NCBI RefSeq assembly: GCF_036785885.1
Contig: NC_092312.1
Span: forward strand, 10,186,001 to 10,250,000
Reading direction: 5' to 3'
Length of the DNA stretch: 64,000 nucleotides
Source: Coffea arabica
Lineage: Eukaryota; Streptophyta; Magnoliopsida; Gentianales; Rubiaceae
Shown: positions 9,789-22,724 of the stretch, piece by piece
How positions within the stretch are numbered: the stretch's first letter is position 1
Layout of the letters: each line of letters starts with the position of its first letter
The notes under the pieces: generated by a model
The model's database searches: none
What the model saw: only the letters and a program-made list of their open reading frames with translations
Told to the model about the DNA's origin: nothing
Made by a program: the position numbers and the translations under genes

Positions 9789-12023
9789 GTCGTGTGCATC
9801 CAAAATATTACATGGAAAATAATTGGCAAGTGTCAAATCATATTAAACCAAGGAAGTCATGTTTTGATCAGTCAACAAGTAGCCTTATATTCCACTTGTC
9901 AGTCCAGAAATGGTAGTCGGACTCCATGGGGGAAAGACAAAAAGTAAAAGAAGAAATTTCTACTCTACAAGTGTGTTCATGTTCTGGAAACATTTCACCA
10001 GCTGATCAATTTTGATCTTTTCGATTATACATGCACCTTGACCGGTCCTCTAGTTATTTTGAAGCTGATTATGGTTTGGTCCTCTATTTATCGAGAATTT
10101 TAAATTGCCCCTTTTTCAAAATCACTCATCAGTATTCGCCCCATGGATTTTCAACTCGTATAGTACTGCAACTCATTGAGAAAAAATCATGATTTTGGAC
10201 GCCAACTCGTATACTTAAAAAGTTTGAGAAAAAATCATCATATAAACATTGATATTAAGAAATATAAAAATCATCATCGTATTGTGTGTGATTTTGGAAA
10301 ATGTGTTGGAGTTTCAATTAAGTGAAATTTTTGTTAATTTTTTTTTCGAATTTGATGTAATTTTTGTCAATCTTTTAGATCTGCATTTATCTATTGCATA
10401 TATTTTGTTGTATTTTCTACCGTTAGTGGACATCTAATAAAATAGAATTGTGATGTTTTGTGGCAAAAAAAAAAGAAAGAAAAAGAAAAAACAAGGCTTG
10501 TTCTCCTAAATGTTAGGTGCACAAGACTTTCATCAAAGATCCTAACTGTTACCGCACCAATTGATTAATAATAATGTCACGGCACTCATTAGTGAGATAG
10601 TTTTAAAGATTTTATAGCAATTTGTTGACAGGTATTATTAGCACATGAGATGTTGAATTTAATTTTAGACACAATAGTGTTTATTATTACAAAGAGTCCT
10701 CCACACTGTAAATAATACAAATAAATGACAACTCAAAGTCTCAAACTATCCCACAATGAGTGGGACACTAAAACGCGCTTCAACATTGATCGCTAAACCA
10801 AAGGTATTACCAACCCAGATTACTATCTACGTTAAAGTGTTATTAATGCATCAACAAAAGAATACCAAATACTTGTTCAAATTCATGAATCTCGCTACAC
10901 TTAATAACATTCAAAACCATTTAAAGGATGGTAGGGAGTTGCATACCCTCAAAAATCTCTTTTATTAAATCCTAACCTGTGTATCTAAATTTTTACCAAT
11001 CCCTATCAGGTAATCCTACCGAGTTTTATTTCCATTACTAAATCCTCTCAATCTCGGATTCAGATCATTCATCGGTTACTTTCTATCCGCTAATTTAAAT
11101 AGCTTAGAAAAAGGTGATTAGCTATTATCAAACTAAATTTAAAATATACACCATATTAAATCAACACATTACGATAAGAATTGAGAGTTTGAGAATTTGA
11201 GGGATGATAAGAAAGAGAATTTGAGATTCAATCAATAATCATTATTGGACAATAAAATTAAGGCACAACAAATGCCTGTGCATATATATATTTATATTCG
11301 TATATATCCGGTATTGATTTACCCGATCCATTGTCATTCCTAAATCTTTTAAAACATTTTATTGTCAAAAGCACTTTTTTTTTTTTCCTATATGAGTTTT
11401 TGTCAAAATCCTCAACATTCAATCAAACACCAAGCCATCTTAGAAAATAAATGATATTGTCAAACTCCTCGACGTAAAAGGAAACACCAGGCCCCCTTTC
11501 AAAATAATGAAAGCCCTCTTTGTAGTTTGTACTGCGCAGATCAGATCGCTGTATCATACAACAAAAACCGGAAGGGTCCAAATCTTGTATCTGCAGACCC
11601 CAAATATTCTGGTATTTACCCTTTTAACACCATCCCTGCTCATAATTTATACTTTGACCCCAAAAAGGAAAAAAGAACCCCAGAAATCCACCCGCCCGAT
11701 CCCGACAGAGTACAATCAACGCAAACCCTTTGGCTATTAGCAATATTTGATTCTTATGACTCTAATAGATGTATCCAAATTTGCCCATTTTCCCAATCCG
11801 CATTTCTTCTACAGTTAGCAGTAAGAATAGAAGAAGAAGGGAATTGGTCTCTTTTCCCATCTTTTTTGAGCTCAAAATCTTGAGACCCTTTTCACTATTT
11901 TTTCCTTCTTCTCCTATTCTAGGCCTTCTCCATTGTCAGAAAAGGGGAAGAGGGGTTATTAATATTTCATAAATTCATTAGAGAAATAATAATTGTAGAA
12001 AGAATTCGCAATAATAAGGAATA
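9789..12023. other. Intergenic region and promoter of the next gene
   Basis: No exon can be supported. The DNA is AT-rich with homopolymer runs (10466-10493, 11377-11387) and a short TA-rich stretch at 11283-11300. The last 400 bases hold pyrimidine-rich tracts typical of a plant promoter or leader before the ATG at 12024. Overlapping open frames at 11507-11972 have no recognisable features and are treated as untranslated sequence. Confidence 0.5.
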
Positions 12024-15000
12024 ATGTCGAAGAAGAAAGCTACTATGACTCTCAAGGACTTCCATGGCGGTTCCATCCCTTCCGATCTTCCTTTACCTTC
12101 TGCACCCGGCGTGTTAGTATTACTCCCTATTTCTATCCATAATTTCTTAGTTGTCATGGATTAAAGCTTAACTCTTTATTGATTTCGCTTTGTTGGTTGT
12201 ATTTCTTTAAACATCTGAAACTTGCTGTTATTATTGGTGGTAGATTTATGAATTGTTCTGTTTTATTCCCGTTCGATTCTTGTTTCATGGATTGTCTTAA
12301 TTTTCTGACTTGGGGTTCGTTTATTTAAAGGCGGTGAAAGACAGATTTTTTTTTTTTTTTTGGGGCCAAGACTAGCTGGAATCTATCTTTTTTTCTGTTT
12401 TTTCCTGGATGTATCTTGATTAAGGGAAATTTGACTCTGCAAATGTTATTGTTATAATTCAGATCTGTTTTATGTAGCTCGATTAAAGGTTGATGAAATT
12501 TTGTTACTTTAGGAACATAGAAAATTAGTAGTTACAAGCATATAACGTGGATGGAGATACTTGTCTTGTGTGTGCGCGGGCATGTATTAGCGTAAGAGCA
12601 AATGATTTTTGGGCTTTTTGTCTGTGTAAATATAAACCTGATAGAAAAGTTGGAATTTTTGGCAGAATGGTGAGGCCATCTGAGCGTGGCTCCTTTGACC
12701 GGCAGGCAGCATGGGGGAACCCATTGGGACGGCCAGACCACCGGTTGCGTCCAGGGTCAGCTGGGACAGCTAGGAACTTTGATGACAAGACTACTTTTTT
12801 AAGTCATAATAGTAATATAGGTAGGCACTTTGATGAGGATGAGCGGAAACCATTGGATGGGGTATCAGGTCCTCGTCGAACTGTCAGTGATGAGAGCCTC
12901 AGAGCTCTCCCAAGTCATGTGGTGGAACCTAAGACTGATTATTCAGCCTCTGGGAGGGTCCCTAGTCGACCATCCTCAACTCCTGGGTTGCAGTATGCAA
13001 GTGGTATAACTAGTAGTTCTTATGCTGGGAGGTTTAGTGAGACCAATCATGCAGGAGTGGGTTCTCAAGGGTTTGGACCAAGTGGTGGAGTTGGAGTGAA
13101 TTTTCAGAATGTTAGTGGGTCTGGTGGGCAGATGGTTTCTGGGCCGCATCCAAATGCATGGGGACTTAGGAAAGAAGCAGCTGGTGTAAAAGAACCAGCT
13201 GCTGCTACATGGTCTGCTCCAGATGCTGCAGCAAAGTTAGCTCATGCTAGTGCACTGGAGAAGGTTTCATCTGGTAGGTGGCATTCCAAGCAACATAATA
13301 GTTCTCAGCCAGATGTTGAAGTCATTAGGCAGTCAGAAGTTGAGAGTGAATTTCATTTGAGGGATAAGGATGTGTATAGCAAGAATACATATAGCTCTAG
13401 GCATTTGGTAGGTGGGACGGACTATCATGAGGCAGCGTTGGCAAGGCAGGTGGAAAAGAGTTTGATTGTTGATGATGGAATTCGTGGTGGCAGCAAAGCA
13501 ATACCAATCTATGAGAGGGCTAGAGCTCCTGTCACCTTGGAGGCAAATGAAAGGAATCCTTTAATGAATGCTAATGATTTTCAACCGCTTCATCATGTAG
13601 GAAAATCTGGTGGTGCTGAGTCACAATCAGCTGTGCATTCTGAATTATCAGAAAGGCAAAAGCTGAAGTTACTTCCAAGATCCAAACCACTAGAAACTCA
13701 GGAACTGCCACTGGAGTATAAGCCGGTAAAGCTGCTCTACTTATTACTGTTGATGCATTTGAAGCTTTCAAATAATTATTATGAAATCTACATCTCATTA
13801 CCGCACTTTTCTAAATATACTTTTATCAGCAGCCAACCGTTCCTGTACATGTGGAAATTAACAATCGATCACATGAAATGCAAATTCCCCTGAAAGCTGG
13901 GCTTGTGGGATCTGAGAGTGGGAATCCTATTGTAGAGCGCCCAAAATTAAATCTGAAGCCCCGATCTGAGCCTCTTGATCCAGCAGAAGATGGCACTGAA
14001 AGCAAGAGGTTTACCAAAATCTTTAACTAGCTTGCTTGACTTATGTTATCTTTTTATTTTCTTTCCAGTTTGTAATGCATATACTGTATTTCAGTTGCCC
14101 TGCTGTGAGCTTTCCTTGCGTTTGATATGTCATTTAATATGTCCATGTGATGATATATAGAATCAAGTTCTAAAATGTGGTTGAATATTGATCGTTAGAG
14201 ATGTCATAATGAATCTAGGCTTTAGAGATCGTTGAAGGGGAAGTTAGAACTTTCAAGGTGTATGAGTTGAACTTAGAGATTGTTTATTGTGATGTTGATA
14301 TATCTTTTTTATCTTATGGCATCTTGGTATCTAGAGTGACTTTTTTTTTTTGCAATTTCTGCCTCCTTTAGGCTTAGCTTGGGAGCTTAGGACAGAAAAG
14401 AAAAGAAGGGAAAACTTTAGTTATGAGGTGAGATGAGAGAAAAGAAGGGATTGTTATGTTGTTTGGGAATTTTGAGAATAAGTGGAATGATTTTGGATAG
14501 GTAAGTCATTAAATATTTGTTCAAGAGCTTTTTAAGGACAAAAGGCATTTTGAAAAAATTTAACAAGCTTCCTCAGAGTTTCCTTCCATAAATTGGGTGG
14601 AAAAGTTTTGGCTACTGTAGTGCTGCATTTCATTCTTCTGAATCCTCCCATTTTCTTTCTCTTCTTTCCTACTAAAAACTAACAAACAAAGGAAAACTGA
14701 CTCTCTTCTTTCCTTTCCTTTTCTATCCAAACCCTGACTCCCAAACGAACCCTTAAGCTTTGTTCAACGAAGAATTTTGAGACAAAAATGAAATTGGGAT
14801 GGAGAGAAAAGCATCTGCTTTGGGACTTTTGTTTAAGAGTAAGAGAAAAAAAGGGATAGATCCAAGTTTCTTCCAAGGCCTCCATTTCTCTTATACTATG
14901 GTCCATTGTTTTTGCATAAAAATAGAGTCCGTTTACAAGTGTACTCCATAAGTATTGATAGCATTCAAAGCCTGAGGTTATAAAGATTCACTTTCACCAA

Positions 15001-18000
15001 CTAAAACTCGTGCCAAAAAGTCATCCATACATTGTTCTATGTTGTAATATCCTCTCAGCTCGAAACAGAAATAAAATCAAGGAGGAGCTCCAAAGCTAGG
15101 TCTCTCCCATCCTTTGTCCCCTTAAAAAGGTTCAAAATAGTTCTTACATACCCACTTCTCGTCCTCACTTAGGCAAGAGATATCAAGGGAAAAATGATAA
15201 GTGCTGTTGTTTGTGAATTACTATATCATATCAAGCTTTAAGACTGTTAATGCAATTGCTTTAGCAAGGGAAAGGGCATATCAAGTCCGAAGTCTTCCTT
15301 TTTGCGCGTCTCAACTAAAGAACATGCTTTTTAGGGAAAGCTTTTTTTCAGTTAACCTTCTTTCATTCTTGCCCCATTCTAGTTTTTTATTGCATTCTTC
15401 CATCTACTGGATTAATTCTCAAAGTACTACAAAAATAATTTTCTGATAGACTGTGGTGTATATAATTCTGAATTGTTAGCTACCTTATAGTAATATGCAG
15501 AATTATGCAGATCCATTGTCCACATATTTGTGATGGATATATTGTTTTATTGAGTTTATTAAACATGAGAATAGATCATGGATCCAAAGTGATGTGATGT
15601 TTGTACATGCATTTTATTGGAAATGCAGTTTACAGAAGGAAATTACTTTAAACATTTTCCTGACAACAAGGTTGGAGCAACCATGGCATACAAAATGTTG
15701 TAATATTATTACAAATGCGATGTTTTCATCTATGTTCTTGTGTGGTCGAATATCCGCATTTCATGGCAACTAGAAAACTTTACTAGATGTCTTTGTCGGA
15801 AGTTTTAGTTTCTTCTTTGAAGACATTAACCTCAAGTCCTGTGTCTTCTGTCTAATACAAACAAAAGTGTCATATTTAATGGTATTATCATGGACGGCTG
15901 TAAATCGAGTACCTTTTGCATATGACAGAATAACAGATGCATATTTCCTGAATAAACGTGGAAGGGTATTGACGATTGCTTCCCAAAAGTTGGTGATGCA
16001 TGTGATTTTCAACTAGTATTGATGATGCATGTGATTTTTGCTTTAAAAAAATTGTGGTTTCTTTACTTTTCTGCTCTCACTTGTTGGCTTGCATGATTGT
16101 ACTCCATCTTTTGGAGTTTTGAGTTGATATTGCTTGCTTTGTTTTCCTTAATTATATTTTGATTAATTTATTTATTCTAGATCTTTATACTCTTGTAGTA
16201 TTATTAAGTATCTTGGCTTTCCATTAGTATCGAGAACTTTGGTTTAGTTCTCATGTAAAGATGTTATGCTTAACACACCTAAAAAGATCCACCTATGCCC
16301 TATACCTCCCAAAATATTCATTTTGAAGAAAGAAGAGCCAGTATTACTCGAAAAACAGAATAAGATGCAAAACGTATAATTTGCAAATTGTATCAGTAAA
16401 TTCAATATGTATAATATTGCAGAGGATAAATGTAATGTCATTATGGTGAATCTGGCCATCATTCTTCTTTTGTTTGATTTAGACAATTACTTCATTATTC
16501 TCATTATTTTCAGAAACTTATCCAGATTCTGATTAAAAGTTACATTGGACCAACCATCTGATTCTTCTCATAAATATTTCAGTTCGGAATGATTTCAAAC
16601 AGATGCACTGTATGGTTTTCTTTCATGTGTTAGGTGATTGAATCTTGTGCTGTCTGCAGTCCCAGATGTTTTAATCAAGATGATGAAGTGTGGAAGACGA
16701 ATAGAAAGTAGTAGTGGGAGTATACCGGTTGAAAGAAAAAGTAGTGAATAACGTTGCCCACTTTCTGAACTTTTAGTTTATGATTTTCAGTCTTTGTTAC
16801 TTTTAACAGCTATTAGTTTCTGAAAATCATAGCTTTTCGTATTTTTCTTTGCCCTCTTCAACTCGATATGTTGGTAAAGTGAGTATGTCTCTGGTCAGCC
16901 TTGGTTGCTAGTAATTATCTTTCTTTTTTTGCCCTAGCTGTTTTCACAGTGTTCTTGTGCTTCACATATTTGGAAAGCATACTTCAGTACTTTTTTTTTT
17001 TGGTTTTTTTTTTCAAGTCTGTTGTTGGATATTCCACCTGTTTATATGTTCTCTTGGAGTTTTCTAAACCTAGCAGCCATCCTCTGCAACTCTTCGAAGT
17101 ATCTTTTCTACCTTAAAAGCATTAGTGGTAATAAGTGTATTAATTATTTGTTATGTTCAGGTAAAATGATTTTTCATACCCCTGTGGGAGAACATGTGAT
17201 ATGTGCTTCTTGAAATCTGCTTTATTTACCATGTTGACAAGAGCTTCTCATGGATTCTGATATTATATTAATGTCGCAGAATTTTCTCTCTAAAGCATGT
17301 AACAATCGTGAATAGCAATTTGGCTACCGTGATTTTTTTATCTAACTGATCAATCGATACAGAGAGAACACATAAGCTGTCATTCTTGACATTGCAAGCT
17401 GAGGTCTTTGATTTTTACGTTTCTGCCAACCTTGTTTGCTTTTTACTGGATTACTTCTAGTTGTTCATGACTGTCTTGCTATATAGCTGTTCAGTGGAAA
17501 ATTTTGATACTGTTTGTGTTGATGTGATTTTTTTTCATGACTGGGGAGTTGTTGCTGGAACGTTTCTACATGATTCTGACCATATTGTTATTTGTGACTC
17601 GCCACAGGAACACATTGTTTGGGGGTGCTCGCCCAAGAGAGCTGGTAATTCTTTTTCTTGTGATTGTTTGTATCCAAACATAGATTAGTGCTTGTCTGAC
17701 AGCAGTTCATTTTTTTGTTCACCCCAGAAAAATGAGAATTTGCATCACATTTGGCTGTGTACTTGTCATTTTGTATCAATGTTGGAGATCTGAGGCTTTG
17801 GTTTTGATTCTGGTTTCTGCCTTTGACTTGTTCAGGAAAATTGATCTGTAGTTATGGATGTCCTCATTTCTTTTCTAACCCCCCTTTATTCAGATTAGTC
17901 TATAGTTCCTTCAAGCTGGATGTTTATCTTATTACATGCTCTTATTGCTGCTTCCAGGTTCTAAAGGAGCGGGGCATTGATAATGTTGCTGTCCATGATG

Positions 18001-18665
18001 ATGACCTGGCTCTGTCTCCTCAGAGGTAAAAGTTCAGTTTATTTATCTTGTGTTTCTGTAGCTGTGGATGGCATAGTTATTATAGGAGCCGTGTCTCTTA
18101 GCTTGAATTTAATTTCGAAACCCTTAGCTGAAGTTATTATAAATCAAAATTGATCTTTATCTGAAGGGTCAAACAAGATGTGCTCAAAACTGATAGAGTC
18201 TCAGTGCATGCTGCTTCTACTCGGTACAATGATAAGCCAGGAAGTATACCCATTGAACATCGGACAGGGAAGAATTCTGATGGGCGAGATCACCGATTAG
18301 AGGTTGAAAGAACAGATGTTCAGAAGAGGAATTGGCGAGGTGAGAACTGGAGGAACAAAAGGGAATTTGAGAAGCAACACCCGCCGCACCAACATCTGCA
18401 ACCACAGCAACAGGAGAGGCCACCTTCACCAGAGACTTGGCGCAAGCCTGTTGAGCATCCAAAAGCAGCTTCTGCTGATGCTCCAGGGCTGCGTTATGGA
18501 AAAGCAGCTTCAGCAGTTGAGCTTGCCCAGGCCTTCTCTAGGTCAATCTCTGACTCCCCAACTCCTGATCGTTTTTCAGGGCAGAAAGGCCCTCCTAGCC
18601 AGGGGCAAATGCCATTTTCTCGGCTGACGGGTCCTACACCGAGACCTCAAATAAATGGCTACTGA
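12024..18665 (+). CDS. Conserved-looking plant protein of unknown function with FGGARPRE motif
   Basis: Six exons: 12024-12112, 12666-13725, 13833-14008, 17608-17644, 17958-18025, 18167-18665. Junctions are GT-AG and in frame, giving 642 residues. The N-terminus reads MSKKKATMTLKDFHGGSIP, then a Ser/Gly/Arg-rich low-complexity body. RNTLFGGARPRELVLKERG spans exons 3 to 5, and the protein ends PRPQINGY. I see no enzyme domain, signal peptide or membrane segment. The FGGARPRE block resembles motifs near the C-terminus of translation-initiation factor eIF4B/4H-like proteins; this is only a resemblance. The 37-bp fourth exon and the 3.6-kb third intron are notable. Exon 3 has a CAGCAG acceptor, so it could start at 13830. 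The upstream open frame from 12547 is intron, since only a join from 12112 to 12666 gives SAPGVMVRPSERG. Confidence 0.85.
14009..17607 (+). other. 3.6-kb intron 3 of the unknown-function gene
   Basis: The intron runs from GTTTACC after the exon 3 end to CCACAG before the 37-bp exon. It contains no exon I can support. Around 14380-14930 purine-rich stretches on one side (GAGAAAAGAAGGG) and pyrimidine-rich ones on the other (CTCTCTTCTTTCC) may be the arms of a decayed inverted-repeat element. The rest is unremarkable AT-rich sequence. Confidence 0.6.
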
Positions 18666-18734
18666 GCTTTTAGGACATACTGGATGTGACTTTTGAGAAA
18701 GGATGCATTTTTACTGGTAATTGTGATTCAATAG

Positions 18735-18843
18735 GGAGGATTGTCAGAAACTGGAAGCTGCACGAGCAGTTCGCAGGTTGGAATTGAGGCTTCAAATATC
18801 CATGCGGGATGATGTCAAGAATAGATCAGCCTACAAATTCTGA
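18735..18843 (+). CDS. Possible alternative last exon of the unknown-function gene
   Basis: After the acceptor-like TTCAATAG at 18727-18734 the sequence reads, in one frame, EDCQKLEAARAVRRLELRLQ and then ISMRDDVKNRSAYKF followed by TGA. It is charged, helix-like and coding-like in composition. The frame needs a phase-2 donor, and AG|GTCAAT at 18541/18542 in exon 6 supplies one, giving a join AFSR-EDCQK and a different C-terminus. It may instead be plain 3' UTR of the main form that ends at 18665. Confidence 0.4.
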
Positions 18844-18992
18844 GATCCTGTGTGACTCCGCCGCCCATTTATTCACCATGGACAGCGGAAAAAAGGTTTG
18901 GAACACCAGAAAGGATAAGAAATAAAAAAAAAAAAAAAGAAATTCAGTTGTGAAACTATTGCCTTTTAACGTTGGCGGTAGAAAACTGATGT

Positions 18993-19020
18993 CACCGCTA
19001 GACAAATTGTCTTAGCGGTG
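18993..19020 (+). other. Stem-loop in the 3' UTR
   Basis: CACCGCTAGACAA pairs with TTGTCTTAGCGGTG, allowing one bulged base and a loop of about two bases. It lies about 330 bases after the stop codon at 18665, probably in the 3' UTR. A third partial copy of the arm (GGCGGTAG) lies just upstream. Confidence 0.5.
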
Positions 19021-19400
19021 GGAGTTTTTTATGTTATACTTTGATACGTTGGATTTTTGGTTCATGCTGCTTCATTTTGTATTGAGATTGCTCGTACAAT
19101 ATATGAAGCAAATGTTTCCTTGGATAAGTTCCTGCTTGTTTCCATTCAGTGTCTTGTATGTGATATGATACCTGGGTAAAATGATTTCGCTTGTCTGCCA
19201 TGTGCAAATATTTTGCTTCCCCGTTACTGCATTTCAGACGGCCCCCGGGATTTGAATTGAAGCGCTTTTCCATGAATTACTGTTAATTAAAGAGGGAGTT
19301 ATTTATTATGGGTGCTTTGTAATCTATGACCTACAAGCAACCAGTTTTAAGGGCAGGCTCTTCGAGTATCTGTTCTTTTTCCGTTTAATTAAGTTGCAAG

Positions 19401-19941
19401 CACGGACAGTAGAGCTGTAGAGTGGATGGAATTTGTAGAAGCTCAGAAAATGGATAAACGAGTGAGCATTCAGGAAACAAGAACAAAAGAGCAGGAAGCA
19501 CAGACAGCCACTGGCCCACTGATAATGGAAATCACATGAACATGAGTATTGAAATCAGCAATTAGAAGGAAAACAAGGCGCTAGGAATAGGTATACTAGC
19601 TTCAAAGGCTGGTAATGCAGAAGTTGGTTGGGCCTTGACAGAAGGAAGTACAGGTGAAATATTGCTGGACTATGCACAAGCTCTAAAACTGGCACTGAGT
19701 AAAGCATTGCAGGGAAGTTAAACTGGAAATCTCATCACCCAAGCTGCTACATCTTTTGAAGATCAAGAAAACTAAAGACGTCAGACTTTTTGTTCAACTG
19801 GAGGACATTTTACAGTTCAAGGTTGTTGTTTTTGAAATGCTCATTTGTTTTGTCCTCAAATGAAAGTAGTATAAGAAGTAGAATGATTAGCAAATATGCT
19901 GCTAGTTTAACACAAGACGAGGAATGTTGGATTCCGCCGTG
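19401..19941 (+). pseudogene. RNase H-like relic of LINE type
   Basis: In one frame the DNA reads ALGIGILASKAGNAEVGWAL, then EILLDYAQALKLALSKAL. After a frame change it reads VKLEISSPKLLHLLKIKKTK, and near the end SKYAASLTQDEECWIPP. These resemble the RNase H (RVT_3) domain found at the 3' end of plant LINEs. Stops and frame changes show that it is dead. It is followed by a hAT insertion and, after that, a poly(A) run at about 20716-20733, which fits a LINE 3' end. It could also be a decayed host RNase H-like gene. Confidence 0.5.
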
Positions 19942-20615
19942 TAGGGGTGGCAATCGGGTCAGAAACGGGTTGGCAAGTCGAGTTGAGACCCAGGTTTAAT
20001 AGATAATCTGTTGATCCGAACACAACCCGTCAACTCGAAACAGGTCAAGATTCCTAGCCTGAATCCGAAAATTTCGGGTTGGCGGGTCAACCCGAATGAC
20101 CTGAAACATAATTTTAATTTACTAATTTATCACTGTAGTTTCTAACAGAACCAATTTCGTACCAAACTAATTACATAATCAAGTAATAAAAATTTCGATA
20201 AAACAATCCCAAATCAATCTGAAATAAATTAAAACACTGTAAAAATATTTTATCCCAAACTACATCTAAAATAAATTAAGATATTATAAAAATAGAAAAT
20301 AATGTAATGTATCATTTGTCCAAACATAATAATTCCAACTTCATACAAGTTAAATAAATTCATTTAGGATTAAGTGGTTAATACCTTTGGGGAAAAAAGA
20401 ATAACTTAGTTTAGTTAGATAAAATATTTTTATATTTATTAAATTATTTTTAATTCATAAACGAGTTATTGGGTCAACTCGTGGATGACCTGAATTCGAC
20501 ATTTTTTTTCGGGTTCATCCTGATTCTGACCTGACGGAAGTCTCAACCAAAATCCATTAATTTCGTATTAGGTTCGCGTCGTCTTTTCAGGTCGTATCGA
20601 AAATTGCCACCCCTG
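19942..20615. mobile_element. hAT-type non-autonomous element in the RNase H relic
   Basis: Inverted ends TAGGGGTGGCAAT and ATTGCCACCCCTG frame an AT-rich core. Subterminal CGGGTCAACCCG-like repeats occur near both ends. Flanking octamers CCGCCGTG (19934-19941) and ACTCCGTG (20616-20623) agree at six of eight positions, consistent with a decayed hAT 8-bp target duplication. No transposase frame is present. Confidence 0.75.
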
Positions 20616-20623
20616 ACTCCGTG

Positions 20624-22559
20624 TCATAGTAAACGATTGTAAAGGTCAACTAGAGCCTTTGCTCAAGAATTATACAATTTAGCTCTTCATCAATAAAATC
20701 TATCGTTTTAGTTAAAAAAAAAAAAAAAAAAGAAAGAAGGAATAGAGCTGTAGAGATATCTGCTCATGTGTAACAAAATCTCTAGGACTTGGGTCCTAGG
20801 TGGTTGCCTTGCATTTGCATATGAAGTTCTGAATCGAAAAAAGCTTGTAAACAAGTAGCTTGCTGAACATTAGAGTTGGTGTATGGTTATTTATGGGTAT
20901 GTTCTTGTTTGATTATTTCATTTGATTTTAGATGATCAATTTTTTTTTTTTTTTACGTTTTAGTTTGCTTTTACGTCTAAATATTTATTTTTTTAATAGT
21001 CAAAAAAAAAATAAATTCCAATACCTATCAAAGAGTAAAAGCTAATTCTAATTTTCCATGACCAGTTTTTGCAATATCTATAGCAAATGACACTAGTGAG
21101 ACAGAAGGGGTTGAGGCTATTCGACGGGGCTCGTTCCTTTTCTTTTAAGAAGAGAATAAAATGCGTGAAGTTTGATCCTAAAATAGAGTGAGAGTTTTCA
21201 CTGCTAAATGTTTGAAAGAGTAAAACGCTGAGATGCCAGTCCCATGAGCAGCAATGTTGGCGTACTAAATCAATGCTAGAAGTATGTACTGTATTTATTA
21301 GTTTTATTGGAGTTAGGTTTTTAGTAGTAGTTGTGCAATTTAGGACTTGTGTTTTATTTGATAATTTTTTATGCAAATGGTTTCTTTTCCAACAAGTCTA
21401 AGTAGATTACAAATAAGACATATTGTTCAAGATGTTTTCTAGAGAGAGACTATAGAATAATTTGTCATATTTTGAACGGTGGTGGCGTGACTTTCTTTTA
21501 TTATTTGAGATTTCAATAATATTATTATAAGTTGAGTTTATTATTTTCTTCTCAATCTCACATTTATTTTGAGTGTCTATTTTGTTTTGTCCCTACAATT
21601 CGGTAACCCTGAACGTACCCTAAAAAAAAATTTGGGTTTTACAATCAAGTGTTTAAGATTAGAATTTCAGAAGTACATCTGATCTTTTTAAAACAGGCCA
21701 GCCACAGCCAGAGTTGAGTCGCAGTTCTGTTCATCCATAGCCCTTCTCAACTCTGTGCCATGGCATCTAAAACTTGTAAAATGCATTATTTTATCAAAGT
21801 AATAACCCAATTACAAAGCTACAGATCGATGAGCTCTGCAGGCTTGCTTGTTTAACTTTAATTAGCCGTTTTTCATTGTTGGGCTTCGTTATTGCAGTGG
21901 AAATAAATGAAAATTACTGATATCAGAGCAACTTCAGGGTGTTTTAATTAGTGGACTAGAATCCAATGGCGTTGACCTCAGCATTTCAGTGTGGAAATTA
22001 CTCTTAATTGCTCGGTTCCTTTCCTACTCTAAAGGCAGAATAGTACACCACCTGGATCTATCTTTCTTGTACTTGTATTCTGGAAACAACTGTATCTTTT
22101 ACATCATTGCTTCACCTTTTCATTGGAAACCTGGTATGGCTAAAAGTGAACCGAATTTTCATCGTTTGTGAGTCAAAAAAAGGCTAGTAATTGGGATGTT
22201 ATCATCTCCTGATGATCATACTATTTTGATCCCCCAAAATTGACGGCAAAAAGTGAAAAAACTATCACTAGCTCTAGTAGACAAAATTGACCATGGCCCA
22301 TGTACTGTACGATCACTAACATGTCCTCCTTGAAGAGAAAGAGAAAGGGAAAAAATGGTGTACCCGTACAACTGTGCATGCGTTGGGGATAACAGTAGAC
22401 TGATTATTATTATTATTTTAGTAAACGGGCAGTCTATGATTTCCAAGCCTAAGGGTTTCTCTATGGTAGTTAGTCTAGGAGGCTTCTTATTCCTTCCATT
22501 GCCCCCACAATGGTTATTGACTAAGCAGCATTAGCATTCGTTAGAAGTTATATGCAGTA
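20624..22559. other. Intergenic region and promoter of the NPH3 gene
   Basis: Positions 20624-20733 continue the LINE-like 3' end, with AATAAAATC before a run of A. From about 20740 on I see no exon; there are T-runs near 20940-20953 and A-runs near 21001-21012 and 21620-21630. The last few hundred bases before 22725 are the likely promoter and leader of the BTB/NPH3 gene. Confidence 0.45.
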
Positions 22560-22724
22560 CACACTTTATACGTCTGCTTCTTTAATTCTCTTTGCTTCTC
22601 TTCTCAGTTCTCAGCATTGACCAGTATCAATCAGCGGAGAAAATACCCTTTAGTCCACATAACCCATTCCTCCAGAGGATCCTGCATTGCAGTCTTGTAT
22701 TCGCTTGTGCATCAGCTAATAGAA

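Noticed and set aside
11507..11972. Three overlapping short frames before the gene at 12024
   Set aside because: No recognisable domain and position just upstream of the ATG; treated as promoter and leader.
12547..12665. N-terminal extension of the exon 2 open frame
   Set aside because: It is intron sequence: a join from 12112 to 12666 gives a continuous and sensible protein.
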